From Theristus sp. LFF4_11 (taxonomy: Eukaryota > Nematoda > Chromadorea > Monhysterida > Xyalidae), in the NCBI GenBank assembly GCA_030248135.1, contig JASANC010004304.1, positions 62,001 to 126,000 on the forward strand: 64,000 bases of DNA. The letters run 5' to 3'. Below the pieces are notes generated by a model. That model was not told where the DNA came from. It saw only the letters and a program-made list of their open reading frames with translations, and made no database searches. The number at the start of each line of letters is the position of its first letter. The stretch's first letter is position 1. Below are positions 47,091-61,100 of this stretch, piece by piece. A program made the translations under genes and the position numbers.

Positions 47091-50000
47091 GGGCTTCGCT
47101 CGCCAACACGCTTCCATTCAAGCCACTTTTTTCGAATCGAAAACGCGAATACGCGCGTGTTGGGGGAGCGCTCGGTGAAACCGTGTAAGCGAAAGCTAGT
47201 TAGTTAGCGGACGGGACGCAAAGAAATGTGAGGTCGTCACTCGTCAGCACTCGGCTCACATTTTTTTATCATCGACCACATTCCTGTGCTGTGCAACGCC
47301 GAAAGACGTTGCGTTTATTCATTTTATTTCTCCATTCGCTCATATTTATTTGCCAGTCCATCTTTTATGTTCGTCAAAAAAGCCGCCACAACGCAGCTGG
47401 GCAAGGCGAGAGTGTGTTTAACGGGTGATAACTTTAAAATGTTTTCAGTGGCTGTCTTGTTTCGTTCGTTTTTCATGTGCACACGGTCTCTTTGTTTGAC
47501 GCACGAGCACATTTGTTTCATTTTTCAGTCCTTTTTTGTTTATCACCTCCCAATGTTCACATGGAAAACGTGCATGGGTCTAAGCCTAGACACAAATTAT
47601 TGTGTGTTGTTACAGTAACAGTGCATAATGCAACGTTCTGATAGCCAGCTTTTCTTTGTCAGCTTGTACGTTTTGTGTTTCAAGCTTCGTATTTTTGAAA
47701 GCCGTGATTGAGTGTTATAGTTCCGTTCAGCAGTGTCCTGGTGCTGTTATGGTATTTTAGTGTTCTTAACGTGCCACTTCAAACCTTCAACTTTCAGGTT
47801 CAATGCACCATCAGTCCTTTGAATTGAACGCAAGCATCGCTGCCTTTTATCCGATCTTTCCTGTGTAATTTTTGGTCGATTTCACATATTCGAGCCACTT
47901 CAAAAGAAGCCAAACATTTCGCAGCCTTTTGCGGTGTTTGTTTACTTGGCGGCCCGTGTGTCCTTTCCTCTTTGCTTTTGCGTTGTAATGGGAACACGTT
48001 AGCACGGGCATGATGTTTGAGTCGGAGGCTTAAAGCCATGCAAGTGCGCTGGCGAAATTGAAACACGCACACGACACACCACGTTATTACTGAATAGCAT
48101 TGAGTGATTTCATATATCGTCGCGTATAAATTTTCAGTGTTTCAATTTATTATTCATGCATTGACGTGCGTCTAGATGACACCCATGGTAAAGCAATTTG
48201 TATGTCTTATAATGCATTTTGAACTGGCCAAGCATTTTCAACATTTTGTACAACAACGGTGTGCACACAAATTTGAACGCAACCCCTCAGAGGCTTTTTG
48301 ACTGCATTGTATTTGTCTAGCGACCTTGGAGAACAATTCAAAATTTTCATGTACACCTGAATTCCTCTATACAATGCACTTTTTTCGAATTGTGTTCAGT
48401 TTTTTGTGCCGATTTTTACGGCCATATACAACCAAACCGAAAAGGAGTTACGACGCATAAAAATAATGGCTCTGTCTTTCGCCGCAAAAACAGTTTTCAT
48501 TTATGGGTCCCGTTTTTTGTGATCTCAATGGAAAAGGATAAGTAGCAGGAAACAACAGGCTTTCTGGCAAAGGCAATAAGGTGGCATCAAGATATCATAA
48601 TAATAACAAGATAAAGGGAGGAAATTGCTCTGATGTTATATATTCTGCAAGGTGTTCACGTTTGAAATTGAATATTCCACTGAACGATAAAGATACAGTG
48701 CGTGCGGTGCGGCACAAACAACATAATTGGCAGCTGCACATTATTGAGGGGGCAGCTCAGGTACAGTGGAGCCTGGAGCGAAACATGCACGCTCACTATA
48801 TTCAATCTCTGTGGCGCAGTGCGAGTTTCGCCAATTTGTCATAAACGACCGTAAAACGAATTGGGCGCTTGTCTTTGCGTTGTCCAGGCTGCAGCGTGTT
48901 GTCTCTGGCCGGCCACTTGTGCTGTGTGCGCTGTGTTCGCAGCCAATAATGACGATGACACGCGCAAATGCGCACTCAGATTCATGGGGCTCTCGCTGCG
49001 TTCACAACGCCGTGCATGCCATCCATTTGCCGGGTTGCCACGGGTGATCAGGCAGACGGTCGCGACTTGTGCGCCCTGATTTTACAGTAACAAACCGCAT
49101 TTTGCAAAAAAAACCTGGATTCATTCACGCCATAATGCGGTTGTTTTCGACTGTGCAATTTTATGATCTTCAAATTATTTTTCGAGTGTTCAAAGTTATT
49201 TGGATCCGTCATGGTTTGCAATTCTTGGGTGTAGACCCTTGTTTTCCATTTCTTTTCAAGTACAATTCATAAATCTACAGCGGAACGAAAGTTATAAATT
49301 TTGTCGACCACATTAGCATTACACGCATAAATAAACATAACAGAGTGGAACACCAGCTCCACTTATGTGCCAAACCAAAAACCAGCATTTTCGGTTTGCA
49401 TGTTCTCTGAGTACCATTCTCTCTCCCATGTCCTTGTTACTTTCCATATTTCACTTTTCTGCCGATTTGACAAATAGGGTTATTAGTCATTAGTTTTCAA
49501 ATGTTTCTCAAGACACTTTCAGGCGCTTACTAGAAAGCAGTTGCCAATGTTGTTGCCGTGTATTTTTCATTTCCATATCTGACCACTTTACTTTTAAAGT
49601 TGTCGTAAATGCAACCACAAAACATAACAGGGATAATCTGCTTTTGAAAAGAAACCCCACCAGAAAAGACCTTAACGAAACAGACTAGAAATACCAGTTT
49701 GAGTTCAAATGATTTCAACGGCTATTTCGTTTGCTGGAGTGTAAACTGCAGCTGAAGTGGCCAGTGGCTTAGCGTTTGAACTCAGTGGCATACGGCGGAT
49801 TTGTCAGTAAGGCACATGTAGCTATAGCTCATGTGGACTTACTCGTGCTGACAGTTATGTACATGTTTATTAACGCCGGATTCAATTAGCGGCTGGAGTA
49901 AATCATGGCCTCACATGCTGTTCCGTCTGTCTGTGTGACCCCTCAATTGTTATTCACGGTTCCCTGGAGTTTTTCGGCGTTTTTCTTGCTTTCATTATCG

Positions 50001-52178
50001 CAGACAGCGCGTTATCGAAGCTTAGCTTGCGTTGGTCGCTGTCTTTGGGGATGCCACTCATAATAACCAGCAAAACAACCACCCTGTCACTCCGCTCCAT
50101 TCATTATGATTCTTCTGTGCATTTCACACGCTTTCGCGATTTTCCTTATCGGGCTAATCAGTTTGCGCGTCTTTGAGAAAAAAAAACTATCAAGCCGAAT
50201 CGTCAATGAAACTGGCGTAACAGCATTGTTGCAATGTTTCATTAGAAAACCCCGCTGGGGGCTGATGATTATCGGGGGGACAGTTATGGACGTTGCTGAT
50301 TATCACATTCACATGTTGGTGTGTTTTTATTTGGTTTGAAATATTTTTTAACGCTGATATTGATCCCGTCCATCTGTTTTCAGTGAAGATCATAGACATC
50401 ATTTTGCAAGTGCACGCTTCTTCGTGCAATTCTGTGCTCGTGTTTTTGGTTGTCTGATTAGATTTCAATGCTTCATCAAAACTGCATGCACTCTGCATGA
50501 TTCTTTTTTGTCGTGTGTTCATTTTGTCTTCCGGGCAATAAATTATTCTTGGCTTGGCTGCTTCATGAGAAATAAGAGTTCAGATTGAACGCCGATTTTT
50601 TTAGAAAAATTGAGCTCGGAAATGAGAAACGTGCGCGTCTTTCTGTGCGTGCCCCTTGATGGATTGAACGGACTGAGAGCACTGGAGCCGGCAGAAGCAG
50701 TTTCCTGCTGGTTGCCACTTTTCCGTGCCTTTTTCAGCTCATCCAAAAAAACAATTACCAACCAATGGAAAGCGTTTAGTGCCGTTTTGTGCTGACCGCA
50801 TTTGATTGCCTGCGCTCATGAAAACAACTGCAGCATCGTTTTACCACTCTTTACTTAAAATAAAATGACCCAAAATCAAATTGGATCAGTCTAATCCTTT
50901 CAGTTAGCGGTTGATTTTCGCGCCTTTAATGTAACGATTTGAAGGGAAGGCAGGCCACACGCGGTGGTCATTTCGTGCTTTTCCCAAATTGCTTTACCGT
51001 TACAAAAAGGGAGAAAGAAATTTGCGGCATTTTTAAATCTGCTAGATTGAAATAGCGCTTTGGCAATCTGCCGAAAGAGGCACTCATGCAGTTTTCAAAC
51101 GCACATGCACGCACACTCAATACTTTCTCCCATTCCATTTCACAACTTTTCGCATAATATCTCCGCAGCGAAAGTCACACTTCTCGTACAAGCTTGAATC
51201 GTAACATTCAGCGCGCCACCGTGGCCGCTCTCACAGATTGCGCGCGCGTCACCACGGTGCTCATGTGCGGTTATGAGGCTGCGTTTGACGGCTGCAGCAA
51301 CACGCCGCGCGCTAAAAACGACAGAAGACGCGCAAAATGAAATCTCGGAAACGTAAGAACTGCTATATATTAGAAATTTGCGTTGTTGGTGACGCTTTTA
51401 CGAGCAGCGTGGGAGCGCTGGTCGTCGTGTTGTACGCTTTGGCGCTTGTTGTGTGACTTTGCGGTTTGCGGCGGCAGCAACGGCATGTAATAATATGAAA
51501 TCACACAGACGTCGTAGTGGCACTTTCGTTTGGCTCTCAAGAGTAATACTTGAAGCGGCATGCATACGCTCGCTAGCCGATAAGAGAACGCTAAGAATAA
51601 GGAAATGTTACTGTGAGCAAGTGACGCCTTCTGTGATTGTGCCTTCGCACATTTGTGAATGTCCAGAAATGAGTTTCATGGCATGAGTGACCAATGCAAA
51701 GCTGCCATATTGAATCATGAATGTCACCTGATTAGCACCTCGGTTCGGACTCGGACACGCTGATTTTGTTCACTCATTTGTTTCATACCGTGTGCGTTCT
51801 CTGATCAAGGGTTTCGATATGTACGCTCTCTTGATTGCTAGCTCGTGACACGATTTCAGCTTAGTTTCTTTTCTGAAACTTTGTCCAACTAACTTGTGTT
51901 CTATTGAAGTTTTCACGGTGGAACAGCTTGCGTTCAACAATGCCAAATTTCGAGAGTGCGTAATTGAATTTTCTCATCTGCTGTTCATCAGGCCACCCGA
52001 AGTCCGGATGCATCTCAAAAATATTTGCAAATTCTCAATTTCCATTACAGACCACGATCGGAAAAAGAAATTGAATCAACACAGCAATTATGCGGTATCA
52101 AATTCCAGCGGTGCACACGTTGAACGATTGAGAATCCATTGGCATAATACTGATAATTATCGCGTGCACTGCTTTGCA

Positions 52179-55100
52179 ATGACGACCACGGAATCGAGTG
52201 CGTACGTGCTGGAAAGGACGGTGGCTGTCGGACGCGACGTGCAACTGCCCTGCGACGCCGAGCCGGAGTCGGCCGAGTATTTGCTGGAGTGGCTGAAGGG
52301 CGATCACGTGATCTACACCAAGTTCAGCAATCGCGACACCGGCGACGCCATCGCCGCCTTCAATGGTCAGTCTGTTTGCGTCGTGTCCGTTCGTTTTTTG
52401 ACCAAAGTGATTATGAGATGGCAAAATCAGCGACATTGTGGTGTCATTGTGCAGACAAACAACGCGTGAAAATTCAGTTTTTTCTTCACGTTTGCGCTGT
52501 TTGCGCTTGTTCGTGTTTACAAATCAGTGTCAACTGATTTGATAGCAATCAAAATGATACTAAGACTTGTGTGTGTGTGTGTTTGGCCGTCCTGCATGTG
52601 AATTTTTTTGATTGATGCTCGTCTTATGACCCTGTTGGTATGTCGTGAGCCAGGAGGTCATTTGTAAAGGTATTCAATTATATTTCACAACACATTCGTG
52701 TGGCCAAGTAAGCAGCGCAATTTTGTAGGCCATGGTTATTTTTAACAGAGATTAATTTTTTTATCACATATGGAATGCGGTAACGTATTTTTGGGTCTTG
52801 CCTGACGCCGTAACATTGCATAGCAACGACACAAGGTACCCGTACCAATCTCTCGTGTGTTTTTCTTTCACACTGCGACCGCGACCGTAAACCCACTTTT
52901 TGCTTATTTGTCGCTGAAAGGTGTGTCGAAAAAGCAATCAGCAATGTGACACAGTTGATTACCTCTGATGAGTGTTTCGTTGCAAAATCGCTGACAAAAC
53001 TTACAGCATGTGCTTGTTTGTGACGTGATGCTGCAGTCTGTTAGTCCCAGACAACCACTTTATGCGCACTTTTTTTGCCGCAGCATGCGTCTTGTCTTCA
53101 GCTCGATTTTTTGTTGTTCGTGATGTCGAGTGTTCAAAGTTTTTGTGTTGTCATGACGTTTTTTGCACGGTGTGTGACATAAAAATAATTTTTTTTTCTA
53201 ATTTCTGGAAGCTTTCCTTTCATAGACAGTCAGTGTGAAAAAAAAACGAAATTGGTTTTTGTTACAGAGGTTTATTATTTCACCAAATGGAAACATCCGA
53301 AAAAACGTTTCTAAAAATTCAGTAAATCATACAGTGTTTGGAAAACACGCAGTTGCAGAGTTTCAAATTTTTCTTTATTGCACAGTACGATTGCACTTGC
53401 TCATGCAATGGTGCAAAAATACACTACACGTATTTCGACAACAAAAATCTCCAGAAATAAGTGATTTGTTAGAAACCAATTGCAAGCGTACTAAACGTTC
53501 TAAAGATAGCACGTTTATTTTGGACAATTTAAAAGTTTAAAAACTGTCCGCACTGAAAAAATGGAGAGTAAAACCAACAGAATTGCTGGCAACTTTCCTT
53601 TTTGTTTTGTCAGTGCTCTAAAGCATATGGTGTTATCAAGGTTGCAAAAAAATTTGCACAAAATGTGTACAGAATATAATTTTTATATACAGTAGAAGTG
53701 GACACAAAAAAATCATGTGAAACTGAAATTATGCAACGGAAAAAAATTGAGGTTTGAACAACAAGAAGTCTTTGTTCGGTAACCGATGCCACAGGGTATG
53801 CTTATTGTACACACTTATTGGTTTTTACGGACACCTATAGATTGAAGACAAGTCTAAGCTTAAAACCAGTCATAACCTTAAAAAATCTATCTTAACCTGT
53901 ACCTCGGTTAACCGCACTAACGCGACTGGCCTTTGGCTTGGGTGACTAAAGTTATAAGAAATCAATCATTAGATACATATAAACAGACAAACTGCTTCAA
54001 TCAAACATTGCAAATCAAGAAAACCGTAACAGTTTAATCAAGAATATTGCACTGACTTAATTCAACATATACCGCAATTACAATTGTTAACTACTCGACA
54101 AAATTGTTAGAAAGATGTTTAAAATATGGTCCGTATCGCTTTCCCGGACCGCATTTGTTTTTCTAAACCCGCGTTTGAAAGACATGTACGATGGAAAACG
54201 GAAATGAAAAAATGGACGAGTCACGCGAAATCATTTGAAACTGGTTTCAGGACAGTTGTGCTGAGTGTTTCGTTGTAAACCCTAAAAAGCACACCATCGC
54301 TTGATCCACGTGGGCCATCCATGCAATCGATCGTAAGAGAAATTGACGGAAAAGGCCATAAACCACGATGAAAGTGTTGTTTGTCTTACGACTACGAAAA
54401 TGTGCCCAATCGTACTCAACAGCACCGCCAGCACAGCGTATTTTCCTTCGTTTGCCACACTCTTGGGAATTTCGAAAAACGAAAATTCTTTCTTGTGTTT
54501 CAAATACGACGTATGTCTTGAGACAAAAATTAAAAGCGTGACAGCGCTGGCTGGATGCTGCGCAAAACCTTGGGACAGCAGCGTTGGAAAAATGAAAAAC
54601 GACGCAAAATTTTACGGCAGAATATCAAGCAAGTAAAGGATAATGATTGTCTATGTCTGCACACAAAAACTGGTTCACATGCGCGACCGTGCAAGGTTTA
54701 TACCTTTTCAAGGAAACAAGCTGATCAGACGCAAAAACACTTGACACATTGCCAGCTACTACAGTAGTTTCGTCTAAAAATGAAGTTTTTTCAATCAGCT
54801 ACCCAAGATTTGCATCATCACTCAGTAAAATTTGACAAAAAAAACTAACTCATATTGCGCTGATGCTGAAGCGAAGCGTGTAATTTAAACTATTCTATTC
54901 AGAAACCCGATTATTAGGCTGTGAACAACGGCAGAATCAGTTTGCTGATATGATAGAAACCAAAAATGGTTTTTCAAACATTACAAAAGTTGAATTGTTA
55001 GGTTTGAGCCGTGAGCAGCTTTAAGCGCACAAAACCAGACGTCATTGCTGAAGTTGAAGGAAAAAAAATGCAAAGTAACATGCACGGTTGGGTCTATGAC

Positions 55101-58100
55101 CGATGCTCCTCCATCAAGAGACGTCCAGTTGCCGAGGCCCTTGAGCGCCTGTGGTAGCGAGCTGCCATGTCGTCGGCGTCATACGGCAGCACGTCCCTCG
55201 CCGACCTGCCTGTGAACACGTGCAACATTCGACTGGCGCCCGAGCGTCCAGAGTCGTTGGCGGCGACCACAATCACCTGGTGCACGCGCTCACTGGACAG
55301 CTCGCTCAAGTTGATCTCTGCCTCCACCGCAGCACGGCGACTCCACTCGGTGGCGCCCTTCGCGCGATAGTAGACGTGGTAGCTGGTGGCCCTCGGCGCT
55401 GCCTCCCAGCGTATCGCGGCCGAATCGGCCGTTTGACTGTCGACGCGCAGCCGGCGTGGCGCCTCCGGCAGGTCACGATTCGACTCCAAGATGCACGCGA
55501 ATATGTCGGTCGTATGCTCGAGGCACAGGTAGCGCGTGAAAACGTTCGGTGAACGGTGACGCTTCTTGCTGTCGGCGGCGTCGCAGAACGAGAGACAATG
55601 CGAGGGCACCTTGCGACGAAGGCAGCACGCGCCACGGTCGCTGCCGGCCACCGAGCAGCTCAGGATCTTTGCCGCGTCCAAAAGGCAACCGTCGATCGGC
55701 AGGGCGGAGTCGACGCCGTCGCCTGTCGTGTCGCCTTGACATGACGCTAGACAGTGCTCGCGAACCTGTGGAGAGCAATTTGCAACTGTACTGGGCGCAA
55801 TATACAGTTGGGCAACATGGCGATCAGTATATACTCACCCCTGCTTTCACACAACAATTTGTGGTGTTTGGTGGTGCCGCTGGAATATCGCGATCGGTTA
55901 CAGGCGCCAGCGTGACGTGCCCAATGCCCCTGCCGAATGCGTTTGTTGCCGAACACTGATAATTGCCAAAGTCACGAAGCGAAATGTCGAGGATTCGAAG
56001 CGCCGAGACGTACGTGCGTGGCTGCCGGTGGAATGCAGCGACGTACGCAGTCAATTCGTATTTCAGTTGGCGCTGTTCGTCGCCGCCTGGACTGACGTTC
56101 TCGAGCAGTTCATAGTTGCCGGTGACGGCGTTCTTCTTCTCCCAGAGCACCTGCACCTGTTTATGCTGCCAGCCGGGCACTTCCACACGACAGACGAGCG
56201 TCTCGTCGGTGTTCAGTGCCGCCTCGACGCGTTTGCGATACGGCCGCAGTATCGGCGACACACCGGCCGTGATGAATTGCTGCGCCGCCGTCAGCACCGA
56301 TTTGTGCCTGCCGTCTGCCGCGAGCGCAACGACGCGCAGCGAGTAGTTCGTGTCCGGCCGCAAAGTGCTCAACTCAATCTCGGTGTCGGTGGTGTTGACG
56401 ACAATCGGTTGGTCCTCTGGAATGTTGCTGTGCAGGTGCACCGTGTACGAGCTGACGAGTGCCGCGTTGACCGTGGGCGCCTGCCAGCTGGCGTGTGCCT
56501 GTCGTGCGCCGTTCACCCGCACTCGCACGTTGCGCGGCTCTGACGGGCTGTGCGCGTAGCCGTCGGCGTAGCACCCGTAAATGGTTGCCATGTTCAGCGT
56601 CAGACACGACTTGTAGCTCTTCTTGCGGCTCCAGTTCAGTTCTTCGTAGAGTTGTGCAGTGCCGTCGCAGAGATCAAAACAGTGGCCACTGTCTGCGTCA
56701 CGACTCGTCCGACAGCAGGCCGTGTTGTTGTGGCCGTTCGCGAGGCAGCCGCTGATCGTCGGCAGATGCGCGCTGCACAGACGCAGTTTCTTCTCGAACG
56801 TCATAATTTGATCGGACGCTGTGTTCGGCGGATTATCAACGGAACAGAAATAAGTGACGCATGCTGATTTCACGCCGTTGTTGCGGCAACATGCAGCTGT
56901 GTCGGGCGTGTCGGCTGTCACAAAGCCGACTGATGGCAGCAGTAGTACAAGAGAGAACACGGAGGAATAGTTCAGAATGAACGAACCAATTCGCAGGCTT
57001 GCAACAACAATCAATGTAGATTGCGTCATGGTTGTCTTGCTTGAACGACGAATCAACAGTAAACGAATTATAAAACGATACGAACACTGCACGCGTATGA
57101 ACGAACGCACCAGTTTCGTGTAGTCTCTAATTGAATGACGTTATTGTTATAGTCAATGTGGATTTTTGTTGTTCAGCTGAACGCAAAACAACTTCCGAAA
57201 CGGATAGTTTCAAGAATGTGGTGTAAATAGTCAGTAAGAAACTGGTTGAACTTTGTTCCGCGGTTATGCCCAGTTTTCAATCGTGATCATGTTCATGCTG
57301 CGTCCGTTTTCGTGCAGAATAATAATGATTTGTTGCCAACTTTATGTTTATGAGTTGATTTGATCTTGATGGTTATGAATGGAATCGTTGCACGCACGGT
57401 TTGTTTGTTGTTTTTGCTGGTGTTTGCGTGCGTGCAGATGACCGAAGGTGACTGAATGCTCAGTGCAGTGTGATGAGTGTCGATTGGTGTTTGTTGTTCG
57501 CTTGCCCACTGCTGTCACTCGAGTACGCTGGCAGCAACAACACAACCGCAACACTGCTAAAGTCGTAACCAAACATCCAAGTCGTCTCTGCAAGTAGGTT
57601 TCCCTTGTATTCAGCTGTACAGGGTGTTTACATATGCAGTTCTGGTCTCTTAGCTCCGGTTGGATTTTAGCTTGAAAAAAAACTAACCAGGACACCCGGA
57701 TTTCTGTCGACGGAGAAAAAGTTCAGTTGTTGCTGTCCGTTGTAGTAGTTGAGAACTTGAACGTTGTGAGTTGTTTCTAAAATACGTTTATGAATGATAC
57801 GTCGTGTTCATTTTATCAAAAATAAATCAATTTGAAACAATGTCGTCATCGTCGCACAGGAACAACCTTCTAGGTCAAAGTATGAGAATACTCTGAAAAG
57901 TGAGTCACAGCAATGTTCTAGCTGAGTAGTTTAAAAAATCTGCAAGCACAAAAACGTTACAGAGGCACTATCATGCATGACAAAGTATATGATTAAATAG
58001 ACAAAAAACACGTCGTATTGTCGACAGGTGGATGCATCAGATGACCTAGTGAACGAACACAACAATTGAAAATGTAATTTACAACTAACACGCTGGCTCA

Positions 58101-61100
58101 AATATACGATTTCTGAAAAAATAAGATAATAAAATCACCTTGGGCAATTTAACGCCACACCTTGTTGTTAGCAACAACAATAGTGCATCTCTTGGTATTG
58201 GCAGCGTCGGCCTACAGGACACGGGTCTTTGGTACTGTGCAGCTACTTTTTATAAACAAATCACATTTATTGTACGAGTATGCAAACGGTGAACTGAGTA
58301 GATACAAAGAATAAACTCACTGCCCGGAGACGAAAATAGACCCTCGTGCGAACTGACAACACAAAACAAAAACTGCAAAAACGCCTGTAGCAGTCAGCCG
58401 GTCGGGTTTCACAAATGCGACTGTTTAGCGTTTTTATGCAAGATTGAATGACTCCTTGGTTGTCTCTTCAGTCCCAACTGTTTGCCATATGTGTTTGTTC
58501 GTCCCGTCAGTCTGGTTTGTCGTTTTCAAGATGCTTATTTTTAGTTTTTATTGTCGTTTTTGTGTTGTTCGGCACTGAGATCAAGGTGTGGATGGCAGCA
58601 AAACCGATGAGAATACGATTGAAAAACACTCGAGTTGAGAGAATGGAATGGTCAAGCAAGAAAGAACGACGAACAACGCAAACAAACTAGAATGGCGGAT
58701 AAAATAAGCCGTTTGAAATGAAAAGGCTCACTTTGAACGAAAAACATCCGGCCGCCCAGACGACGCTGTTCTCATTTTCGGCTTATATAGAGTTTAGCAT
58801 TGCTTTTGTCACAGTGACTGGCATGCGTTGTGACACTGAACCTTTTCAAATTTGTTTGCTGATAAAATGTAGAAGTTTATGTCGGTGATTTGTTTTAAAA
58901 ACTGAGGCGAGGCAGCTGACTGGGTCGCGCAGATGAGGAGCAACGATGATGATGGCGCAATCGCTGCCGCACACACACACACGCGCACCTTTTGTATCGG
59001 TGCGTAGGTTGTATGGTTGCATTTAAGCAAATCACCATGTTCACAAACGCATTTACTACAACAGGAGCATATGCTAAGTTCTCGAGTGTAAAATAAGGTG
59101 TGCGATTTTTTTTCATGTATTACATGAGAGAAAAAACGTAAGGGAAAACAAACACCAAGTGAAAACACGGTGATGCTGTGTGTGTGCGTGCTCAGGGCGC
59201 ATCACCGCCATTGGTGATGCCACTCGCGAAAAGGTTACATATCCGCTGCAATTAACAGTAGTATTTTTTGACCATTTTTCCAACTCAATATTACAATGTT
59301 GAAATACCAAAAACGCTTAAATGCAAGAATAAACAGATGTAAGCCTTTTCAATTTTGATGTGGACGTAGACTGTGCCACTGCAGCAGACAGCCAGCGTGC
59401 ACTGCGTTGCTGTTGCACACATGTGCGTGTTCACCAACGAAAGAATACTAAAGCCCAGAGAGTTTGATTGAGACTGCTGCTGCCCAGGAAACACGGAGAG
59501 AAGAAGGAGAAAGATGAGCGAAAAAAATGCAGTGGTAGGCCGCACGGCCAGCGGCAACGTTGAGATCGTTTGATCTGAGCTGAGTGGTTGAACTGCAGCG
59601 GCTGGAGACACCAGCAGAGGCGCAGCGTTCTGATTAGTGAATTGTGTTTATTTTGATTGTATTCTCCGATGATAATTTTTGCAATGGGTCCGTTCAAAAA
59701 AAACACACACGCACAGACACATTTCATTTTATCAGATACGCGATCTGAAGAGAGATCACATGGGCGCGCAGACGGGACCTAGTTTCCGCATAAAAAACTA
59801 CACAGCAGAGCAATCACGCACTTTTGTAAATATTGAAATGATTGAATTGGTGAATGGAGATATGATTTAATACAATTATGATGGGGCAATACGGTTGAAC
59901 CCCACTGAAGTCGTCAGGTGATGTAAAATTTTGATCAGAATTAAGAATTCAGGTTGCAATAGAACTCGGATTCAACGCTTTTAATTTAGCATTAAAAATG
60001 CTAGATCATGCAAGCAAATGAAAAAGGTCAAGTATTCAGTCTTTACTTTATCGAAGTTTGTTCATTTTTTTTCGTTTCGTAGACTTGAAGGTGCAGTTGA
60101 AAATGAATTCGGGAGTGATTTACCTGTACAATTACTTCTGAGTGTTTTTAAGGATGTTTTCTTTTTCCCATTCACCCACGATGCCCAAATGAAGTCTAAC
60201 GTAGCGATGTGTACCAGTGAAAAAATAAGTAAAACCACCGTAATATTTTTGATACATTGAAAAGAAAGAAAACTGGAACACGATGCGAGTCTGTAAGTAG
60301 GCTCAAGGATGTTCATTTTCAACTACAAACTACATTAACGTGTTAAAAAATGTTATTAAGTTTAAGCCAAACCATTAACAGGTGGGATTTTAACAGAACA
60401 TATGCCATGAAAAAAGTAAAACTTATCAATCACAAAAATATCAATTGCATTTTTTTTCGATAAAAATCATTGATGAGTGAGAACGTGAGTTTTTCATCGT
60501 CTTTCAATCGACACGCTTGGTTTGTCGGTTGGATCAAATTTTTTAAATGCTGTTTTTAATTTTCATGACGTTGCGTAATGCAAACACGTCTGTAGTAAGT
60601 CGTGTGCCGGCCCGGTGCTATGAATTAATGTCGCGGTTTTTGCCGTAGTTTACAGAGAATAGTTTTACAGGGAAAAAAGTTCACGTTTTATCACGGTGTC
60701 TCCGGTGTGTCTGTTGCGGTTGCAAAATCAGTGAAAGCGAAACAAATTTGAATCAACTTTTTTTCTGATCTTCCTTTTTTACTGTCGCATGTTCGGTGCG
60801 CGTATCGTTCACAGTTCATTTGATTCGAATATTGTGTGGTGGTACTAAAAAGTTGTCCTTTCAAAAAAGAAAGAAATGCGGTAACTGAAAGTGAAAATGC
60901 TGGACACGTGTTGTTGTGTAACACCAGTTTCAGAAATGGCAGTGGGACGGATGGAGTGCACCATTGTCATTTGAATCGTTATTTTTCGTCAAAAGTCAAT
61001 TAGCAGAGCTGAGTGCAATGAAAATAATAGACTACACCAAATGCAAGCTAAAACAAACTCAGGTTGTTTGTTATTTACTTTGCACATTGGTTATTGTTTT

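Larger units (their letters stand above)
39163..52150. other. 13-kb region without recognised coding exons
   Basis: No splice-supported coding segment was found on either strand. The + strand is G+T-rich, especially 42300-48200, with many TTTGTTTG runs. This could be a long intron or a non-coding transcript. The region should contain the GSK3 promoter at its left end and probably 5' exons, promoters or enhancers of the adhesion gene to the right. GC-richer islands near 46680-46810 and 51190-51320 are candidate regulatory segments. Open frames here lack domains and appear to be chance. Confidence 0.4.

Noticed and set aside
55151..55552. + strand frame over the second igdb exon
   Set aside because: It is the antisense shadow of a DB-FN3 exon with strong domain support on the minus strand.
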